Source: Gammaproteobacteria bacterium | Lineage (GTDB): Bacteria > Pseudomonadota > Gammaproteobacteria > JAADHS01 | Reading direction: 5' to 3' | NCBI GenBank assembly: GCA_013151745.1 | Contig: JAADHS010000059.1 | Span: 1 to 39,568 of the forward strand | DNA: 39,568 bases | Shown here: positions 10,433 through 19,001 of the stretch, one piece after another | How the letters are laid out: every line of letters begins with the position of its first letter | How positions within the stretch are numbered: the stretch's first letter is position 1 | Notes under the pieces: generated by a model | Told to the model about the DNA's origin: nothing | What the model saw: only the letters and a program-made list of their open reading frames with translations | The model's database searches: none | Translations under genes and position numbers: made by a program

Positions 10433-10634
10433 TTATATCTTATTTTTTAGAACAACTAAAGTATTGCCAACACCTTGATGCACAATTTCAATGATATTAG
10501 AATCTGATACATTGAAAACACCATGAGGAATTTCAAAAAAAACCATGTTGGTCAGATGCTATATCGTCAATTGTATAAGGTTTGTCGTTCTTCAGATAGG
10601 CGCCCTGAATGGATTGCTTTACTTCTTCGTTCAT
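10433..10634 (-). pseudogene. Small ORF interrupted by a frameshift in an 8-nt homopolymer
   Basis: ATG at 10634 gives MNEEVKQSIQGAYLKNDKPYTIDDIASDQHGFF*; with 7 instead of 8 T it reads on into EIPHGVFNVSDSNIIEIVHQGVGNTLVVLKNKI*. Confidence 0.5.
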
Positions 10635-10654
10635 GGCAACGCCCCCTACCTAGT

Positions 10655-10791
10655 ACGGGTGATATCTCAGAAGGTCTTAGGAATGAAAATTAAATAACTT
10701 TTACAATAGCAAAAGTTTCGCTACCGATAGAAAAGCTTAACCATTGAATCCTGGAGACATCGACTTCAACTAGTATCGTCTTATTGTTCAT
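10655..10791 (-). pseudogene. CheW-like N-terminal fragment, in-frame stop
   Basis: MNNKTILVEVDVSRIQWLSFSIGSETFAIVKVI*FSFLRPSEISPVLG resembles the start of CheW domains. Confidence 0.4.
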
Positions 10792-10793
10792 CG

Positions 10794-11498
10794 TTAATCT
10801 TCAGGCGAGCCACCAGTACGAACCCTGTTTTCTCTCTCATTTAACCAACCATGCCCTTCTTTAACGAAAGAATAGAGATAAGTGCTGATGAAGACTGCGG
10901 CAATAATGGGGGTAGCGATCGGCACTAACCACGCCACAAGCAACGCGACGTTTACCGAACCCACCGCAAAGTCGGAATTTGCTTTTCCGCGAACGAGCAT
11001 GGGAAATTTGTAGGGCGCAACTAAGGAGACTGAATGTAACAAAAACAACAGTACTAAAAAAATTGTCGGGGCAACATCAAACATTTGGGTCAGCAGGAGA
11101 ACAAACAGCAAATGGCGCATCAGCTCATTAGTTGGCGTCCCATTTCCAGTCTGCCCTTCTGGATTAACTCGAGTGGTCACACGGAGAATAATCGATCCGG
11201 CAGCAACCATACTCATGATGGCAACAACACCGCCAAAATGGGCACCTACCACCAAGGTTATTGCAACATGGGCGACAGCATCACAAACATTATCGAGATC
11301 TGCACCAAACCGGCTGCGAATATTGAGCCTGGCAGCCATAATGCCATCAAGATCATCCATGATATTGTTAAAGATGATTAATGGAATCAGATACAGGTAG
11401 CCGTCTTCAACGAATAGTAATAACAGTGGAAGGACACCAAGAATCGAGGTCGCATTTGCCAGGTTCCGGTAGATAAATGTTTGCTGAGGTTTTTTCAT
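10794..11498 (-). CDS. CDP-alcohol phosphatidyltransferase family membrane protein
   Basis: DDLDGIMAARLNIRSRFGADLDNVCD (CDP-AP motif variant), multi-TM. Confidence 0.8.
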   Translation of the reverse strand: MKKPQQTFIYRNLANATSILGVLPLLLLFVEDGYLYLIPLIIFNNIMDDLDGIMAARLNIRSRFGADLDNVCDAVAHVAITLVVGAHFGGVVAIMSMVAAGSIILRVTTRVNPEGQTGNGTPTNELMRHLLFVLLLTQMFDVAPTIFLVLLFLLHSVSLVAPYKFPMLVRGKANSDFAVGSVNVALLVAWLVPIATPIIAAVFISTYLYSFVKEGHGWLNERENRVRTGGSPED

Positions 11499-11548
11499 TT
11501 CTTAAATGAAGCCTTACCCATAAATTATGTAATACCCCCTATATTGTT

Positions 11549-11711
11549 TTAAGGGTCTGTAAAGAAATAACTTTTCATTCTGCGCCGGATAGCCTTTTGT
11601 ATTCAAGGCACAAAAAGGGGCGCATACTCGTTGTATGTAACCCTTTTTGTAACACAGAAGACGAAAGGGTAGACCAGTAGAATGTAAAGTTTTTTATTTA
11701 CCGTCCCTAAG
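11549..11711. repeat. Element C: about 163-bp imperfect palindromic (MITE-like) element
   Basis: Left TTTAAGGGTCTGTAAAGAAATAACTTTTCATTCT against revcomp of right CTTAGGGACGGTAAATAAAAAACTTTACATTCT; pairing continues inward to ACAAAAAGGG/CCCTTTTTGT. Confidence 0.65.
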
Positions 11712-11723
11712 TACAGATACGAT

Positions 11724-11760
11724 ATACCCTATTCGCCGCATAAAAAAATTAGGCTCAGCC
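11724..11760. repeat. Short interspersed repeat D, divergent copy 3
   Basis: ataccctattcgccgcataaaaaaattaggctcagcc. Confidence 0.4.
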
Positions 11761-12606
11761 ATTGACAACGATAAGCGGGTCGTTGACAGCGTGAGCCTCC
11801 GTATTAACCACACGGGGTGAATCATACAATTTTTCCGCCTCAACAAGATCCGCTTGTGTATCAACCTCATACCATCGGTTTTTCTTGAAAAAAACCGCGC
11901 CGAAATCAAGCGAACCCTCGGCCACTAATTCGGTAAAAATAGCCTCATAGTAGTCACTCAATCGCCCTGACTCAATATATAAGCGCAACCGCTCTTCAAC
12001 AACGATCCAGCTCTGAGGTGACAGGCTATAAATATTGACAGTCTTATACTGAGGCACACCACTAACCACCTCGCCACCTTTGCGAAAAGCAGTTACTCGG
12101 CTCGTTGAATCGAGCTCCACCGTAGTACCGTTCATCCATGGCAGTATTTTTGAAAGCGCAATCTTGTTTGGAACGAGCAGCTCATCCAGCATTGAGGCTT
12201 CGAATACCAAATCACTCTCCACCAATAGAAACGGCGAATTTCGGATGTGCTCCCGTGCCAACCAGAGAGAGTAGATATTATTAGTTGTTCGATAAACAGG
12301 GTTGTCAATGTATTCAATTTGCATATCCGCAGCATACTGTTGAAGAAAAGCTTTGATCTGATCTCCCAAGTACCCAATTACCACGACCAACCGCTTAATT
12401 TTTTGTACTCGCAAGTTGTAGATCAAGCGCTCAAGGATGGGCGTTCCGTTAACTTCTGTGAGACACTTGGGTGCATCAAAGGTCAACGGTTGCAAGCGGG
12501 TACCTGTACCTGCGGCCAGTAGAAGTGCAGTGGAGACGCGATCTGAATCGTTCATGTGAATTCTCTTGTAATGTAACGTGATGTCTCTGGGTGGCTTGAT
12601 CCACAC
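11755..12606 (-). CDS. LicC-like sugar-phosphate/phosphocholine-type nucleotidyltransferase
   Basis: LLLAAGTGTRLQPLTFDAPKCLTEVNGTPILE, NNIYSLWLAREHI, LLVESDLVFE. Upstream in-frame ATG at 12552 (MNDSDRV...) is the more likely start. Confidence 0.82.
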   Translation of the reverse strand: MWIKPPRDITLHYKRIHMNDSDRVSTALLLAAGTGTRLQPLTFDAPKCLTEVNGTPILERLIYNLRVQKIKRLVVVIGYLGDQIKAFLQQYAADMQIEYIDNPVYRTTNNIYSLWLAREHIRNSPFLLVESDLVFEASMLDELLVPNKIALSKILPWMNGTTVELDSTSRVTAFRKGGEVVSGVPQYKTVNIYSLSPQSWIVVEERLRLYIESGRLSDYYEAIFTELVAEGSLDFGAVFFKKNRWYEVDTQADLVEAEKLYDSPRVVNTEAHAVNDPLIVVNG

Positions 12607-13025
12607 TTCGGTACTGCGAATAGTTATTCTATCTCCTAGTAGCTACTTTGTTTGAGTCTCTTAGTCTCGACGTTCAATAAAAGAGTTGTTTGCGGGGAAA
12701 ACACCCCTGTTTTCTTTGCTCTCCTTCTGCACAAGATCAACGATCATCAATCGATTGGAACGTATATCCATCGGTCTTACACGCCAACGGAAATCCGAAC
12801 CAATGGTATTTCGTATCCACTGTTCAAATTTCCCCCAACTCCCGTCCAGGTAGTTATCCATGTTGAATACCTCACGAACCACATTCATAGTCATTGTATT
12901 ATTGTTTGGATGGGCTGTTCTCCACAATCCACGCAGTAATCGCTCCGGTTACGTTTACTTCTGGCATGCTTGACTTCGTCACACACCTGAGTAGGGATTT
13001 TACCGTTGACTACCTCTCCGCACTT

Positions 13026-13223
13026 TATTGCTCCTGCGGTACATCGGTGGCATCAAGCTTTTGGTCGTCATCCACGTATCGATTTCATGACGATCAAACG
13101 CCATTGAACCCCAATTTTAGAAGCAGGAATCTATCCATTCTGCGCCACTCGATAAAGCTTGCTTTGGATAAGTGTTAAATACTTAACCAGCTCATCAAGA
13201 GTGAGCCATCGGTCGATCCCCAT
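13026..13223 (-). pseudogene. Excisionase-type HTH (HTH_17/MerR-like) protein, degraded
   Basis: Reverse strand reads MGIDRWLTLDELVKYLTLIQSKLYRVAQNG*IPASKIGVQWR[frameshift]FDRHEIDTWM: one nonsense codon and one missing base. Confidence 0.7.
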
Positions 13224-13260
13224 TGATTTGTCCCCGTAAGCGGGATGTATAGGCTAGGCG

Positions 13261-13290
13261 TTGCCAGCGATTGCCAGCGATTGCCAGCGC
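13261..13290. repeat. Short tandem repeat, three 10-bp units
   Basis: ttgccagcga ttgccagcga ttgccagcgc. Confidence 0.85.
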
Positions 13291-13691
13291 AATAGTAACG
13301 AGTTAACTACGCTGGGTCAAGAGGTCACTATAAAGCAACTTCAATCGCCAATAACCATTTTTCTAGTGATGAACAACTATGATGCATTCTATAATCTGCT
13401 CAAACAATGCGACACTTGATAAAGCGCACGCCATGCTCATTTGCATGTTATTCAAGCCCATCAGAGTAGCGTTTTTCAAATTCACCAGCGAAATCTTATT
13501 GTAGCGACAATCACAGCAACACTAAGTCTTTATAAATTTCTAAGTAACATTGGCTTGAGTACAAAAAACGTAGTCATGGTAAATATTTCAAGATTTTTTG
13601 GTCAATGGTCTGCCGAAAATAGCCTGAAAATGAGATACTGATAATAATAAACTATTTTCGGCCCAGCCCATACTCCATTAAAATGCTATAA

Positions 13692-14285
13692 ATGCTAAAT
13701 ACACTTTTAACAAAATTTGTCCGGTGGATCGGATATGATTTGGGAATTTCTCCTAACCAAGTCACAATAGGCCGCCTTGTTTTCTTTGTGCCAGGTTGGT
13801 TCTTGTGGGTATACATGAAGGAACTGGGGGACTTTCTCGGTATCTGGTGGCAGGCTGTTGGTCTATTTGCACTAATACTGGTTACAATAGTTATTCTACT
13901 TGACATCGTAGATGGTGCCTTGGCCAGAGAAACGGGCCAAGTGACTCAAAGTGGCAAAGTTCTCGACCCTGCTATAGACAAATTTATTACCTACACCACC
14001 CTAATCTTGTTCTGGCCTGCCATTGACCACACAGCATTAGTCGTCCTTTTTATCCTGGATATTGTCTCTACCTTCCTCCGGGGGGCAAAGAACCAAGGTG
14101 CCAACCAGTTCGGTAAAATAAAAGCCCTGTCACAAAACATATCAAAATTATTTTTCGGCATAGCCGTACTAGCAAACATCCCTCAATTCAATGTCATTGG
14201 CAATCTGTTTATTTGGCTAGCGTTATTAATGGCGATTATTTCAGTAGGTATTCGTACCATACCTACAAAAAAAAACCATCTCTAA
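13692..14285 (+). CDS. CDP-alcohol phosphatidyltransferase family protein
   Basis: Canonical motif DIVDGALARETGQVTQSGKVLDPAIDK; multi-TM. Confidence 0.85.
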   Translation: MLNTLLTKFVRWIGYDLGISPNQVTIGRLVFFVPGWFLWVYMKELGDFLGIWWQAVGLFALILVTIVILLDIVDGALARETGQVTQSGKVLDPAIDKFITYTTLILFWPAIDHTALVVLFILDIVSTFLRGAKNQGANQFGKIKALSQNISKLFFGIAVLANIPQFNVIGNLFIWLALLMAIISVGIRTIPTKKNHL

Positions 14286-14337
14286 TTGGGGAATATAAAA
14301 CCATAGAGTTACTAGATTTTATTCAATTTGTCACCAA

Positions 14338-14430
14338 CTAACTCAGCTTCTTCACCAGATCTTCTGCTTTTAGATGTGCATACCCATACCGCTTTAGCAT
14401 ATGCAATGTCTTATGCCCAGTGATATACCT
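14338..14430 (-). pseudogene. Tyrosine recombinase/phage integrase C-terminal remnant
   Basis: Reverse strand: RYITGHKTLHMLKRYGYAHLKAEDLVKKLS*, the typical GHK...RY.H C-terminus including the nucleophile-Tyr region. Confidence 0.75.
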
Positions 14431-14473
14431 CACTAAGTTAGTGATGAAGTATAGCTCAGTGTCCCATTGTATC

Positions 14474-14511
14474 CAAAAAAAAGCCCGACAAGCAGGTTTG
14501 CTCATCGGGCT
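14474..14511 (-). terminator. Rho-independent terminator downstream of tRNA-Ser(UGA)
   Basis: On minus strand AGCCCGA...TCGGGCT followed by T8. Confidence 0.8.
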
Positions 14512-14529
14512 CTAATTGTTTGATTTATA

Positions 14530-14617
14530 TGGCGGAGAGGCAGGGATTCGAACCCTGGGAGGTTTAACCCTCAACGGTTTTCAAGACCGCCGCATTCGAC
14601 CACTCTGCCACCTCTCC
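14530..14617 (-). tRNA. tRNA-Ser (anticodon TGA), CCA encoded
   Basis: GGAGAGGTGGCAGAGTGGTCGAATGCGGCGGTCTTGAAAACCG...GGGTTCGAATCCCTGCCTCTCCGCCA. Confidence 0.96.
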
Positions 14618-14956
14618 GTATTTGCGATAGTGTTACCACCCATTCGCGATGGTGCGCAATTGTAAAGGATAAAGCAGCGGAGGGGTAGTCCCTATTTAAG
14701 GTTCCTAATAAATCACCCCTCTAGACATACATAATCAAACACTTAGCCCAAGTATATTTTTGAATATGGCTATGATATTGTGAACTAAAATTGATTCAAT
14801 AAGTCACACACTTGTAACATGAATAAGTTTTGCGGACAAAATAAGAGTTGTTATGTGTATTACTCGTCCTTGTTAGCAGTTTTTTTCGAGGTGTCCGCCA
14901 TGTTACCTTAGTGGTAACATTAAATACTAACAAAACATACTGGAGGTTAAATAGAA

Positions 14957-15628
14957 ATGAGTCACTTTCAACGAGCTGTTGCCCCTGCTGCGGCCTCTGC
15001 TCTAGAGATTAACAAAGTTCTTCGGAATACGTACACTTTACTTGCGGTTACTCTTTTGTTCAGCGCCATGATGGCTGGTGTTTCTATGTACCTCCAAGTG
15101 GGTGGTTTCGTACCTATGGCCTGCTCCATAGGTGCCATTGTCATAATTTGGTTTGTTTTGCCTCGTTTTGCAAATTCTGCCGCAGGTCTTGGTATCGTTT
15201 TTCTAATTACAGGTCTCTTGGGTTTTGGCGTTGGCCCGCTGATAAATGCCTATATGGGGCTGGCCAATGGCGGTTCGATTGTCATGACGGCCTTGGGCGG
15301 AACGGCGGCTATCTTCCTGGCGCTTTCAGGTTATGCTTTGACAACAAAGCGTGATTTTAGCTGGATGGGCGGCATGCTGGTTGCTGGTTTTGTTGTGGTT
15401 TTGATCGCTGCACTGGCCAACATCTTTTTCCAGATGCCAGCTTTATCACTGACTATTTCAGCCGTTGTCATTATGATCATGAGTGGATTCATTCTATATG
15501 ACACCAGTCGCATTATTCATGGTGGTGAAACCAATTATATTATGGCTACTGTGGGTATGTATTTGAGTATTTATAATATCTTTGTCAGCCTGCTATCATT
15601 ATTAGGTGCATTTAGTAGTGACGATTAA
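14957..15628 (+). CDS. Bax inhibitor-1/YccA family inner-membrane protein
   Basis: Seven-TM pattern, LRNTYTLLAVTLLFSAM, GFILYDTSRIIHGGETNYIMATVGMYLSIYNIF. Confidence 0.93.
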   Translation: MSHFQRAVAPAAASALEINKVLRNTYTLLAVTLLFSAMMAGVSMYLQVGGFVPMACSIGAIVIIWFVLPRFANSAAGLGIVFLITGLLGFGVGPLINAYMGLANGGSIVMTALGGTAAIFLALSGYALTTKRDFSWMGGMLVAGFVVVLIAALANIFFQMPALSLTISAVVIMIMSGFILYDTSRIIHGGETNYIMATVGMYLSIYNIFVSLLSLLGAFSSDD

Positions 15629-15664
15629 ACCGTTTATCACATAAACTAGCTAACAAAGCTAGTT

Positions 15665-15690
15665 AAAAGCCCTGGCTTGCCGGGGCTTTT
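15665..15690 (+). terminator. Rho-independent terminator after the BI-1/YccA gene
   Basis: aaaagccctggcttgccggggctttt. Confidence 0.8.
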
Positions 15691-15729
15691 TCAGTTTAGC
15701 TCATCGTTAAAATCTAAAGAGAGTTCATT

Positions 15730-15909
15730 ATGGGATGGATGGAAATTATTGCCGCAATCGCGCTCGGAGCGATGGTGCTTTATTTATTACCTCGCGCCAA
15801 ACAGATGATCGCCAATAGCCCCAAAGCAGAAAAAGGAGACTGGCAAGCGGTGATCATCCCGATACTCTGTGTAATGGGCTTCGTTTTTTTACTGGTACAA
15901 ATGGTTTGA
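15730..15909 (+). CDS. 59-aa small membrane protein
   Basis: MGWMEIIAAIALGAMVLYLLPRAKQMIANSPKAEKGDWQAVIIPILCVMGFVFLLVQMV*; two predicted TMs; below the length cut-off of the ORF track; stop overlaps the next ORF's start. Confidence 0.65.
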   Translation: MGWMEIIAAIALGAMVLYLLPRAKQMIANSPKAEKGDWQAVIIPILCVMGFVFLLVQMV

Positions 15910-16898
15910 CCCCCCCTCTGCACCCCTTTGCACACATTATTCGCATACTGGCGCGAGGCAAAAAAGGGACTCGAGACCTAACCGAAGAAGAAGCTTATTC
16001 TGCTTTTTCCCAGATATTGCAAGAAAAAGTTGAACCTGAACAACTCGGTGCTTTTTTGATGCTACTTCGCGTAAAGGAAGAAACGCCCGAAGAGCTTGCT
16101 GGCTTCGTTCGTGCAGCAAGAGAACATTTAGACGTACCAACGCCCCCCTCTGCCGTTCAGTTAGACTGGTCAAGCTATGCAGGCAAGCGCCGCCACCTGC
16201 CTTGGTATGTATTAAGTGCGCTCCTGCTGGCAGAAAAGGGGGTCCGTGTTTTTATGCATGGCATTTACGGGATCAAAGACAACCGTGTCTATACTCGTGA
16301 CGCATTGGCTGCTTTAGGTCTCACGCCAGCAAATTCATTAGCGCAAGCAAGCGCACAAATACAAACTGATTATTTCGCCTTTGTCGAATTACAAAACGTT
16401 CAGCCAAAACTCTCAGCTCTCATGGCGTTGCGGCAACTACTTGGGCTGCGTTCCCCTGTCCATTCACTTTGCCGCTTACTGAACCCTTTGGCGGCACCGC
16501 ACATGATTCAAGGCATCTTCCACCCTGGATACCAGGCCCGCCATCAACAAGCTGCTGTACTCTTACAACAACCACATCTCTGTGTCATTAAAGGAGAGAG
16601 CGGAGAAGCTGAGCGCAACCCAGACAACGACTGTGAGGCGCTTACTGTGCATAACGGCAACACCCACAATGAAATATGGCCCGCGCTCTATTCTCAGCGT
16701 CATCTGAAAGACAGCACCCTGGATTGCACACGATTACGTTCAGTATGGCAAGGCAAAGAGAAAGACGAATATGGCTATGCTGCAATTACCGCTACTACGG
16801 CACTGGCTCTGAAATTACTAGGTCAAGCGGAAACACAACATACCGCTTTAGAACAAGCTCGAACCTACTGGGCGGAGCGATCTAAAGATAGGTTTTAA
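15906..16898 (+). CDS. ybiB: YbiB-like protein (anthranilate phosphoribosyltransferase / glycosyl transferase family 3 fold)
   Basis: EEEAYSAFSQILQEKVEPEQLGAFLMLLRVKEETPEELAGFVRAARE; GIYGIKDNRVYTRDAL; TTG start. Confidence 0.82.
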   Translation: MTPPLHPFAHIIRILARGKKGTRDLTEEEAYSAFSQILQEKVEPEQLGAFLMLLRVKEETPEELAGFVRAAREHLDVPTPPSAVQLDWSSYAGKRRHLPWYVLSALLLAEKGVRVFMHGIYGIKDNRVYTRDALAALGLTPANSLAQASAQIQTDYFAFVELQNVQPKLSALMALRQLLGLRSPVHSLCRLLNPLAAPHMIQGIFHPGYQARHQQAAVLLQQPHLCVIKGESGEAERNPDNDCEALTVHNGNTHNEIWPALYSQRHLKDSTLDCTRLRSVWQGKEKDEYGYAAITATTALALKLLGQAETQHTALEQARTYWAERSKDRF

Positions 16899-16910
16899 GT
16901 ACCCATTCCC

Positions 16911-18986
16911 TTAGTGTGATTTTTGTAACAAATCGGTTTCAATCTGCTCTAAAGCTGCTGCTGCACCAAAAAGAATAAGTGTATCACCTGCCAGCAGCAC
17001 AGTATCAACATCAGGGTTAATTATACGTTCTTTTTGCCGCTGTATAGCTGTTAGCGTAATACCACCCTCCTCTAAACCCAGCTCGGCAATAGTGCGCTGA
17101 ACGGGCCAGGCTTCCTCCGTTAACTCAATGGCATGAAGTTGCTCCCCTCCATTTTCTGCAGTTGTGGCCATCGCTTCTTCTCCTGCAAAAAGCTGACGCA
17201 AAAGAGAATAACGTTCCCGACGAATCTGACGGATGCGAGAAAAAACCATCATCGGCGGCACATTCAAGGTTATCAACAAATGCGAAGACAGCATCAGGCT
17301 TGCTTCTAGAGTTTCAGGCACCACTTCTGTGGCACCGGCATCTTGCAAAACTTTCAGCTTTGTGTCATCAGCAGCACGCACTAAAATAGGAATTTCAGCG
17401 TTGACTGCACGTACTTTGTGAAGAATTTTTATTGCTGTGTCGATATCATTTAAACTGATAACAAGGGCAGCAGCACGCGCCAAACCCGCCGCATCCAATA
17501 ATTCAATATTGGCCGAATCACCATAGACCACAGGTTCTTTTGCGCTCATGGCGTTTTGTACAAGAACCGGATCCAGATCTAATGCAACATACTTGATAAA
17601 TTCAAAATCAAGCATATGAGCCACATTTTGTCCAACACGACCATAACCGCAAATAATAACGTGCTGCATCAAACCTTCCGCCGTATCAGCGACCTGGGTT
17701 TTCATACTTTGTTTACTCTGCCTTAATTTCGCAGGCAGCAATATCGAGGTTAGACTCTGGTTGGAACGTATCATCAGTGGTGCAACCGCCATGCTGATGA
17801 GTATCGCGGCCAATACGGTTTGACCTACATTTTCCGGAAAAACCTGATTGCTTAGCGCGAGCGCAAGAATAGCGAAACCAAACTCACCACCATGCGCAAG
17901 CACCCAGGCCGACCGTAATGAAACAGCGCTATCCCATCCCCCCAAGCGACATAACCCGGCCACAATCAGTAATTTTCCGATCATCAATGCAGCTAAAAGA
18001 CAAAGCACCCATGGCCATATAGTGGACAATAACTGAACATTGAGCAACATCCCTATAGTAATAAAAAAGAGCGCTAACAAGACATCTCTAAAAGGTCGTA
18101 TTTCTGCTTCAATCTGATGACGAAATTCGGTCTCACCCAGCATCATACCGGCGAGAAAACCACCCAGCGCCAAGGAAAGCCCAATTTCATGAGTTAAACC
18201 CGACGCCCCCATGGCGATCATGAGCGCGGTCAATGTAAACAATTCATGAGAGCGATAGCGTGCGATCACTCTGAACAACGGACGTAACACCCAATGCCCT
18301 ATTGCCAAAATCAAACCAAGAACCACCACGCCTTTGACCAATGCGATAACGATGGTCATCACCGGCATATCCCCCGACGACTGCGCCGGCATTGCCGCCA
18401 GGATCAAAAAAGGGATCACGGCTAAGTCCTGAAACAACAAAATACCCACCACATTTCTACCATGGCGAGAATGCAGCTCTACCTGCTCTGTTAACTGCCT
18501 GATCACCAGCGCCGTCGAAGACATCGCAACCACGCCACCCAGTACTAATGCCCCAGTCAAAGAAAAGTCGAAATAATGAAATGCAATGACGGCAGTAATC
18601 ATCGTTGTAATTAGAACCTGGAAAGCACCCAGACCCAGCACCGCACCTCTCATTCGCATCAACTGGGGCAGTGAAAACTCCAGACCAATAGTGAACAATA
18701 AAAAAACAACACCAAATTCAGCAAATGCCCGAGTTAACTCCGTATCATCAATCCAGCCCAACCCGAACGGCCCGACAACAGCACCAACAAAGAGATAACC
18801 TAGAATAGGGGGCAAATTCAGACGCAAAAAAAAGACGACCACAGCCACTGCTGTCGCGAATAAAATAAGAATGTCATTTAAGTAACTGTAATCCATTAAG
18901 GAATAAGGTAACATACCAAGACGATTCTTTCTTATGAAATAACTAATGCTCTTTCCAAGGAATACCGATAACCAAACAACAAACAC
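16911..18986 (-). CDS. Monovalent cation:proton antiporter-2 (KefB/KefC/YbaL type) with TrkA-N and TrkA-C domains
   Basis: LNLPPILGYLFVGAVVGP, HVIICGYGRVGQNVAHML; probable start is MDYSYLND at about 18896. Confidence 0.92.
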   Translation of the reverse strand: MFVVWLSVFLGKSISYFIRKNRLGMLPYSLMDYSYLNDILILFATAVAVVVFFLRLNLPPILGYLFVGAVVGPFGLGWIDDTELTRAFAEFGVVFLLFTIGLEFSLPQLMRMRGAVLGLGAFQVLITTMITAVIAFHYFDFSLTGALVLGGVVAMSSTALVIRQLTEQVELHSRHGRNVVGILLFQDLAVIPFLILAAMPAQSSGDMPVMTIVIALVKGVVVLGLILAIGHWVLRPLFRVIARYRSHELFTLTALMIAMGASGLTHEIGLSLALGGFLAGMMLGETEFRHQIEAEIRPFRDVLLALFFITIGMLLNVQLLSTIWPWVLCLLAALMIGKLLIVAGLCRLGGWDSAVSLRSAWVLAHGGEFGFAILALALSNQVFPENVGQTVLAAILISMAVAPLMIRSNQSLTSILLPAKLRQSKQSMKTQVADTAEGLMQHVIICGYGRVGQNVAHMLDFEFIKYVALDLDPVLVQNAMSAKEPVVYGDSANIELLDAAGLARAAALVISLNDIDTAIKILHKVRAVNAEIPILVRAADDTKLKVLQDAGATEVVPETLEASLMLSSHLLITLNVPPMMVFSRIRQIRRERYSLLRQLFAGEEAMATTAENGGEQLHAIELTEEAWPVQRTIAELGLEEGGITLTAIQRQKERIINPDVDTVLLAGDTLILFGAAAALEQIETDLLQKSH

Positions 18987-19001
18987 AAGGCAGAATAAAC
19001 A

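Noticed and set aside
12661-12927. Reverse-strand 88-aa ORF (MWRTAHPNNNTMTMNVVREVFNMDNYLDGSWGKFEQW...)
   Set aside because: No recognisable family and it lies in a region of decayed genes; coding status cannot be supported.
12894-13178. Forward ORF of 94 aa
   Set aside because: Antisense to the excisionase-like pseudogene; composition not protein-like.
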